Below are positions 8,851-13,584 of a stretch of 13,584 nucleotides of DNA, in pieces. Position 1 is the first letter of the stretch; each line of letters starts with the position of its first letter. A program made the translations under genes and the position numbers. This DNA is from Isotricha intestinalis (lineage: Eukaryota; Ciliophora; Litostomatea; Vestibuliferida; Isotrichidae): assembly GCA_023807065.1 (NCBI GenBank), contig JAJJLU010004402.1, forward strand, positions 1 through 13,584, written 5' to 3'. The notes beneath the pieces were generated by a model. The model was not told where the DNA came from, did not search any database, and saw only the letters and a program-made list of their open reading frames with translations.

Positions 8851-10283
8851 TTATTTATTATTTTCATTTTTATTCATTAAAAAATACAATTCTTTTATTA
8901 ATTTTTTTTGTTCATTTAATTTATTTTTATATTTTTCAATTTCTTTATTTTTTTCTTCAATTATTTTATCTTTTTCATTCTTCATTTCTTCAAGAATAAA
9001 ATTCCCATTTTCTAATTTGAAAATATTGGAATTTTGTTTTTCTAAAATTTCTAAATTTTGCGAATTTTCTTTTTGTGAAATAACATATTGAGAAAATAAA
9101 TTTGTAAAATTAATATAACTTTCATTTAATAAAATATAATCTTTCTTATGTTTATTTTTTTCATTATTTAATAAACTTTCAACTCTTTTTAATAAATTAA
9201 CTTGTTCAGATTTTAATTTTGTACTTTTCTCAATTTTTTGTTCAATTTCTTTCTCTTCATTAATTTTTTTCTTTTTTTTATTTATTTTCTCCAAATGACT
9301 TTCAGGAGTTTCTAAACTAACAATAAAAGGTTCTTCAATAAAATTATCATTACAAGGTTTAATTAAAAAAGATTCACAATTATCATTATATTTAGTAATA
9401 AATTTATGTTTCATCATTTCATTTGGAGAAATTCTTTTATTAGGATCAATAATTAATATTTTACTAATTAAATCTTTAGCATCAATATCAATATTATTAT
9501 CCCAAATAATATTACAATTAATAATATTATTAATTAAAGTTCTTTTATTTATTCCATTAAAAGGAACTCTTCCAACTAATAATTCAAATAAAATAATTCC
9601 AATACACCAAATATCAACTTTTTCATTATGAAAATCACTTATTATCATTTCTGGTGCTAAATACAAAGGATTTCCACAAAAAGTACTTCTTACATCACTT
9701 AATTTCATATAATTACTCCAACCAAAATCAGTTAATTTAATTACATTATTTTCATTTAATAATATATTTTCTGGTTTTATATCTCTATGAATTATTGGAG
9801 GTGACATATTATGTAAATAATATACTGCACTTATTAATTCTTTTATTATATTTGATTCTTCTTTTGGTTCTAATTTATTATTTGGTTTTTTTTTATGTAA
9901 TTAAATAAATTTCCATTTGAAATATATTCCATTATAAAATAACAATAATTATTATCTTCAAAGTGACTATATAATTTTATACAATTTTTCTGATTTAGTT
10001 TATACATTATTTCTATTTCTCTTTGAAAATATGGTTTTCCTTTAATGTTATTTTTATCTGTTTTATCTATTACTTTTATTGCATATATTGCATTTGTTTT
10101 TTTATGTTTTGATAAAAATACTTTTCCAAATGAACCTTGTCCTAATATTTTTAATATTTCAAAATCAGAAATTTGAACTTCATTTTCTAAGTTATTTTGA
10201 ATACTTTTACTTAAAGGTAAAAAACGATTTGTTACTTCGTTTATTTGTATTTTTTTGTTATTTGGATTATTATTATTTATCAT
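8851..10283 (-). CDS. Aurora-like serine/threonine protein kinase with C-terminal coiled coil, one frameshift
   Basis: It starts at ATG 10283 after a short Asn-rich leader. The kinase domain covers about 41-300: Gly loop LGQGSFGKVF (47-56), AIK Lys70, helix-C Glu89 in REIEIM, HRDIKPEN (Asp168), DFGWSN (Asp186), STFCGNPLYLAPE with the likely activating Thr201, then KVDIWCIGIILFELLVG and RISPNEMMKHKF. DFGWS, HNEKVD and the Thr before FCG are Aurora hallmarks, so a mitotic or ciliary role is likely; CGNPLYLAPE differs from the usual CGTLDYLPPE, so a divergent Aurora-like class is possible. After the domain come about 150 Lys/Glu/Asn-rich residues predicted as coiled coil, unusual for Aurora kinases. 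The frame breaks in the T9 run 9886-9894 (A9 in the gene); a tenth A restores YIKKKPNNKLEP and gives 477 residues. All catalytic residues are present. Stop is TAA. Confidence 0.85.
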
Positions 10284-10578
10284 TTTTATTTTTTAAAAAT
10301 AACAACTCAATTAAATTAAAACTTTTTTTTTATATTTTGTTTTTTTATAAAAATTATTTATAATATTAAATAAAATATTTGAATACTTAAAACATTTTTT
10401 ATTTTTTTTTATCACATACTGTGGGTGAATTAAAATGATTATAAAAAAACCAAAAAATGTAAAAAAAAATAACCTTTTAAATATTTTAAAATAATTAAAA
10501 CCATAATAACTAAAACTCCAAAAAAAAAAAAAAAGAAAACAAAACAAAATAAAAACAAAATAAAAAACTCTAAATAAC
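10284..10578. other. Spacer upstream of the kinase gene
   Basis: This 295-bp spacer contains long A and T runs and lies between the kinase start and the 3' end of the DUF1349 gene on the same strand. It should include the kinase promoter. A short less A/T-rich patch (cacatactgtgggtgaa, about 10413-10429) is the only part that departs from background; its meaning is unknown. Confidence 0.35.
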
Positions 10579-11177
10579 TTAATAATCAGGTTTCTGTCCT
10601 TGATGTTCTTTCCATTCACATTCTCCCAATTCTAAATGAGTAAAAACAGCATCAAAAGAAGAATCTTCAAGACTACAAGCATAAATACCAAAAGAGACTT
10701 TACCATCACCTTTAAACATATGACATACTCTCATTTGATTATAGTTAACACCATCTTGAGAATTTTCAATACATCAAGTCTTCTACTAAAACGATACCAC
10801 ATTTCTTTTTTATTAGAACTAATAACACAAGTTGCTCAATCAGAAAAACCATTATTTGTAACTACACTTCCAAGATGTTGAATTTTTTCATTTTCATATT
10901 CAATTGAAGCTTTTAACCAATTTTCACTTTTTAAATACATTACTATTCCACATTGATCAAATCTTTTTTTACTGTTAAATTGAGTTTTTACTTTGAATGT
11001 AAAATATTTTTCTTCTGTTTCCATTTGGAAACATGGAGCATTGTCGTTTTGAAAAAGATAATATATTCTTTGTCATAAATCTGTATGGGGCTCTGTTGTT
11101 ATTGTTACTTCTGTTGGAGATATTTTACAGTTTTTTGGCTTGCTTATCCATTTAAAGTCGTTTATATTGAGTTTCAT
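10579..11177 (-). CDS. DUF1349 family protein (beta-sandwich, concanavalin-like), with two in-frame TGA at conserved Trp and one frameshift
   Basis: ATG 11177 opens MKLNINDFKWISKPKN. The order ITTEPHTD-(TGA)-QRIYYLFQNDN, FTFKVKTQF, FDQCGIVMYL, ENWLKASIEYENEK, VVTNNGFSD-(TGA)-ATC, MWYRFSRR, FGIYACS and FDAVFTHLEL follows the DUF1349 family closely from end to end. In that family both positions read here as TGA (codon 35 at 11073-11075; codon 114 at 10836-10838) are Trp. A single missing base near 10768 (GATGTA-TTGAAAAT) restores DVIENSQDGVNY. The total is about 199 residues, normal for the family, ending HQGQKPDY and TAA. DUF1349 proteins are small beta-sandwich proteins of poorly known role, common in bacteria and fungi, where they are named after regulation of enolase. 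G+C is about one third by eye, far above all neighbours, and codons such as CTC, GAC and AGC appear, which suggests recent transfer. No signal peptide is seen. Confidence 0.85.
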
Positions 11178-11697
11178 ATTTTTATTATAAAATTTTTTTT
11201 TTTTTTAAATTTTTGTTTCTTTTTTTATTATTTTTTTTTTTTTGTAAAAAAAATGAAAGAGTTTTTTATTCTTTTTTTTTTGATTGAGTTAAGACTAATA
11301 ATTTATTATTTTTAAAGTTAATTGTATTAGAATTGATATTACAACTATCAAAAAATTTATTTTTATATATTTATTAATACAAATATTAGTTCCTTTTTAT
11401 TTCTTATAATACCTCCTTTACAAATTATATAAACAACTTTCACTAATAATAGGAAAAAAAAAAGATTTCAATTAATATTATTTTATATAAGTTAAAATGT
11501 AAATCATTATAATCATTTTGTAAATCATTTTTAATATAGGAGCTTTGTCTTCCATAAAAATTAAACATTTAATTTAATTTTAATTATAAAATATATTTAA
11601 TATTATTAATAAAACCAAAATAAAAAAAAAATTAAATTGGAAATATAAAAAATAAAAAATGAAATATAAATTAATTAAAATTAATAAATTTACAATA
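11178..11697. other. 520-bp gene-free interval
   Basis: The half next to the DUF1349 start is dominated by T runs on the + strand (about 11188-11290). The rest is A/T-rich with a small direct repeat tgtaaatcatt at about 11499 and 11519. It should hold the DUF1349 promoter and the 3' end of the next minus-strand gene. Frames passing through it have no protein-like composition and no RNA gene is recognisable. Confidence 0.45.
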
Positions 11698-13584
11698 TTA
11701 AAATGTATATTCATTTATTTCATCTGAATTTAACATGAAAATAAATAATGAATCTGTTTTATTTCTTTCTCTTTGTTTTAAACCATTTAATAATTCATCT
11801 TTAACTTCATTTCTTAATTTATTAATTCCAATTAAAAAGAATGGAATATGAAATTTACATTGAATAAATCTCATATAAAAAGAAATTATTTCTTCAATTG
11901 TAGTATATTGTGTACAAAATAAAATTGAAGAAGCTAATAGGACAATATTTGTTAAAATAAAAGTAATCTTAATAATTTCTTTTTCTATTTCATTTTCAAT
12001 TCTATAAGAATAAATTCCAGATGAAATATTTTTATATTTTTCATTTGAAATAAAGTAAGGTTCAAAAATTTTTTCAAAAGATAATTTATTTAATTTGAAT
12101 AATTCTTTTACAAAATTATCTAAATCTTCAAAATTATATGAATTAAAAATAGGATTTTGCTCTTTAAATATACTTTTAGCTTTTGAATAATAATCTAAAT
12201 TAATTCCACATGTTATATATTTAAAAATATTTTGTACTTCATATTCTTTTTCATTATTTAATATATAATTACAAATATCATAAAATTGTCTTCCATATAA
12301 AAATGTTAAAGCAAAATTATTTTCATTTTCATAAATATTCATTATTTTTCTTATTATTTCATTATTTTGTTCTTTTAATTTTCCTATTAATTCTTCAAAA
12401 TTTTCAATTTCATTATTTTCATTATTAATTTCTATTTCTCCATTTTTAATTTTAAAAATTAAAAATTTTGGAGTCATACATCCTTTAATTTCCATTTAAT
12501 AATCTTTGAGTAATAAAGATATTATTAGCTACTTTAGAAAATTTTTTATTTGTTTCATTAATTTGTCTTATTTTTTTAAAAATATTATATATTCCTTTTT
12601 CAAACATATTATTAATATTAATTTCCTTCTTTATAAGAGATATTCTTTTGAAAATATTCCTGAATTCATTTTCATCTTTTAATTCTTCATTATTATCATT
12701 ATTTTTTTCCTTATTTATTTTCCATTTTACTGAATAATATTTTTGTCTTTTTATTTCATCTTGATTTTCTAAATTAATTTGAATATAAACAGTTGAATTT
12801 TGAATAAAATCTTTTTACAATTGTTTTTTTATCTATTTGTTTTATTATTTTAACAATTTCTTCTAATGATTGAATATCAGATAAATAACCAAAGTTTTTT
12901 TTAATTTTTCTTCATTATTCTTTTTACTAGGTAGAAAAGTTTTAATATGTTCTATTAATTCTGATTCTGCTTTTTGATTGAGTATCTTTAAAAAGTGAAT
13001 GTAATAAAATAGTTACATTAATTATTTTTTTAATTCTTGAAAAGTCTTCAGTTTCAAAAACCGAATATAAATCATTTAAATTTTGATTCAAGAAAAATTC
13101 AATAACTGTTCTAGAATTTTGATTTGATAATTTACTCATTACTTGACCAATGTAATTATCATCATTAAAATTAAATAAATAATCTAAATTTTTTAATTCT
13201 TTTACAAGTATAGTATACTCATCATTAGAAAATGAATTTTCTAATAAATAATAAAAATTATCTAATTGTTGTGTAATTTCTTTTATTCTACAATTAAAGA
13301 AATTAAATAATTTTTTATATAGCTCAATTTGTTTTTAAATAATTAATAACCTTATCTTTATTATCTTTATGTTGTTGTCTCATTAACTCAACATCTTTTT
13401 TAAAATCAGCATCTATTTGTTCAAAATAATTTTTTGTTACATTTAATTTTTCTTTATCAGCTTCTAATTTTTCTCTTTATTGAATTTCATAATTTTTAAT
13501 TGTTTCTTGTGCCTCTTTTCTTGCTTGTTTTAATTTTTCATCTTTAAAATTTTTTGCTTGTTTAATTTCATTATTCATTCCATT
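11698..13584 (-). CDS. RNF213/mysterin-like protein fragment, 5' end off the right edge, many frame breaks
   Basis: The right part (13584 to about 13300) is a coiled coil rich in Lys, Glu and Gln (KQARKEAQETIKNYEIQ; then REKLEADKEK after an in-frame TAA at 13477-13479). Helical sequence follows (SNQNSRTVIEFFLNQNLNDL, SLEEIVKIIKQIDKKTIVK, YSVKWKINKEKN). The last open part, 12495-11698, has ALTFLYGRQFYDI and ILFCTQYTTIEEIISFYMRF followed by IPFFLIGINKLRNEV. This pattern (L-YG-QF, then LCT--TT-EE---F--R and a V/I-N/D-L segment) recalls the stretch just upstream of the AAA core in RNF213-type giant E3 ligases, which act in ubiquitin and antimicrobial or lipid pathways. Inferred indels: 13332-13336, about 12975-12985, 12895-12902, 12812-12816 and about 12495-12500. 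The frame then ends in TAA with no AAA module behind it, which is odd. About 630 codons are visible; the family call is tentative. Confidence 0.5.

Noticed and set aside
8851..10283. Heterotrich-type 15-16-nt introns as the cause of the frame changes.
   Set aside because: The breaks sit in homopolymers with no GT...AG pair of that size, and protein similarity continues directly across them.
8476..10619. Minus-strand frames at 8476-8670 and 10311-10619.
   Set aside because: The first is antisense to the small coiled-coil gene; the second is a low-complexity translation of the A/T spacer between the kinase and DUF1349 genes.
10079..10881. Plus-strand open frames opposite the kinase and DUF1349 genes, and others at 2043-2234, 5222-5452 and 11085-11315.
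   Set aside because: They are antisense shadows or T-run translations (Phe/Leu/Ile-rich) of the minus-strand genes and poly-T spacers.
10836..11075. UGA as selenocysteine.
   Set aside because: The two sites fall on conserved Trp positions, not Cys positions, and no selenoprotein family is involved.

Overview
The window reads as nuclear DNA of a protist with an extremely AT-rich genome (coding G+C below about 20% by eye in most genes, intergenic DNA almost pure A/T). It carries Rab GTPase, Aurora-type kinase, kelch-BTB, ubiquitin-like and RNF213-like proteins, has no bacterial-type operons or ribosome-binding sites, and shows no recognisable introns. A sperm-tail PG-rich (SHIPPO) protein suggests a ciliated or flagellated cell. 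Together with the short spacers and Asn/Lys-rich proteins this makes a ciliate the best guess, but the lineage is not proven.

Layout, left to right: the 3' part of a kelch-BTB gene (+); a large NRF-6-type acyltransferase (-), convergent with it; a Rab GTPase (+), divergent from the acyltransferase; a SHIPPO protein with a poly-Asn insert (-); a long gene with an N-terminal ubiquitin-like domain, coiled coils and an internal 60-bp tandem repeat (-); a 76-residue coiled-coil protein (+); an Aurora-like kinase with a coiled-coil tail (-); a DUF1349 (beta-sandwich) gene with clearly higher G+C (-); about 520 bp without a gene; and part of a gene that looks like the region just upstream of the AAA core of RNF213/mysterin (-), running off the right edge. 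The genes look like independent housekeeping, signalling and cytoskeletal units rather than one pathway.

Two things run through the window. First, single-base indels, mostly in A/T homopolymers, break seven of the nine genes. Restoring one base at a time recovers conserved protein, so uncorrected long-read errors are the simplest explanation, though pseudogenes or programmed shifts are not excluded. Second, in-frame UGA codons fall where Trp is expected, including two conserved Trp positions of the DUF1349 protein. Five UGA-for-Trp sites stand against about 19 UGG codons, no gene appears to end in UGA, and conserved motifs are otherwise intact, so UGA = Trp is a serious possibility. Four in-frame UAA codons hint more weakly at UAA = Gln, although UAA is also the usual terminator here.
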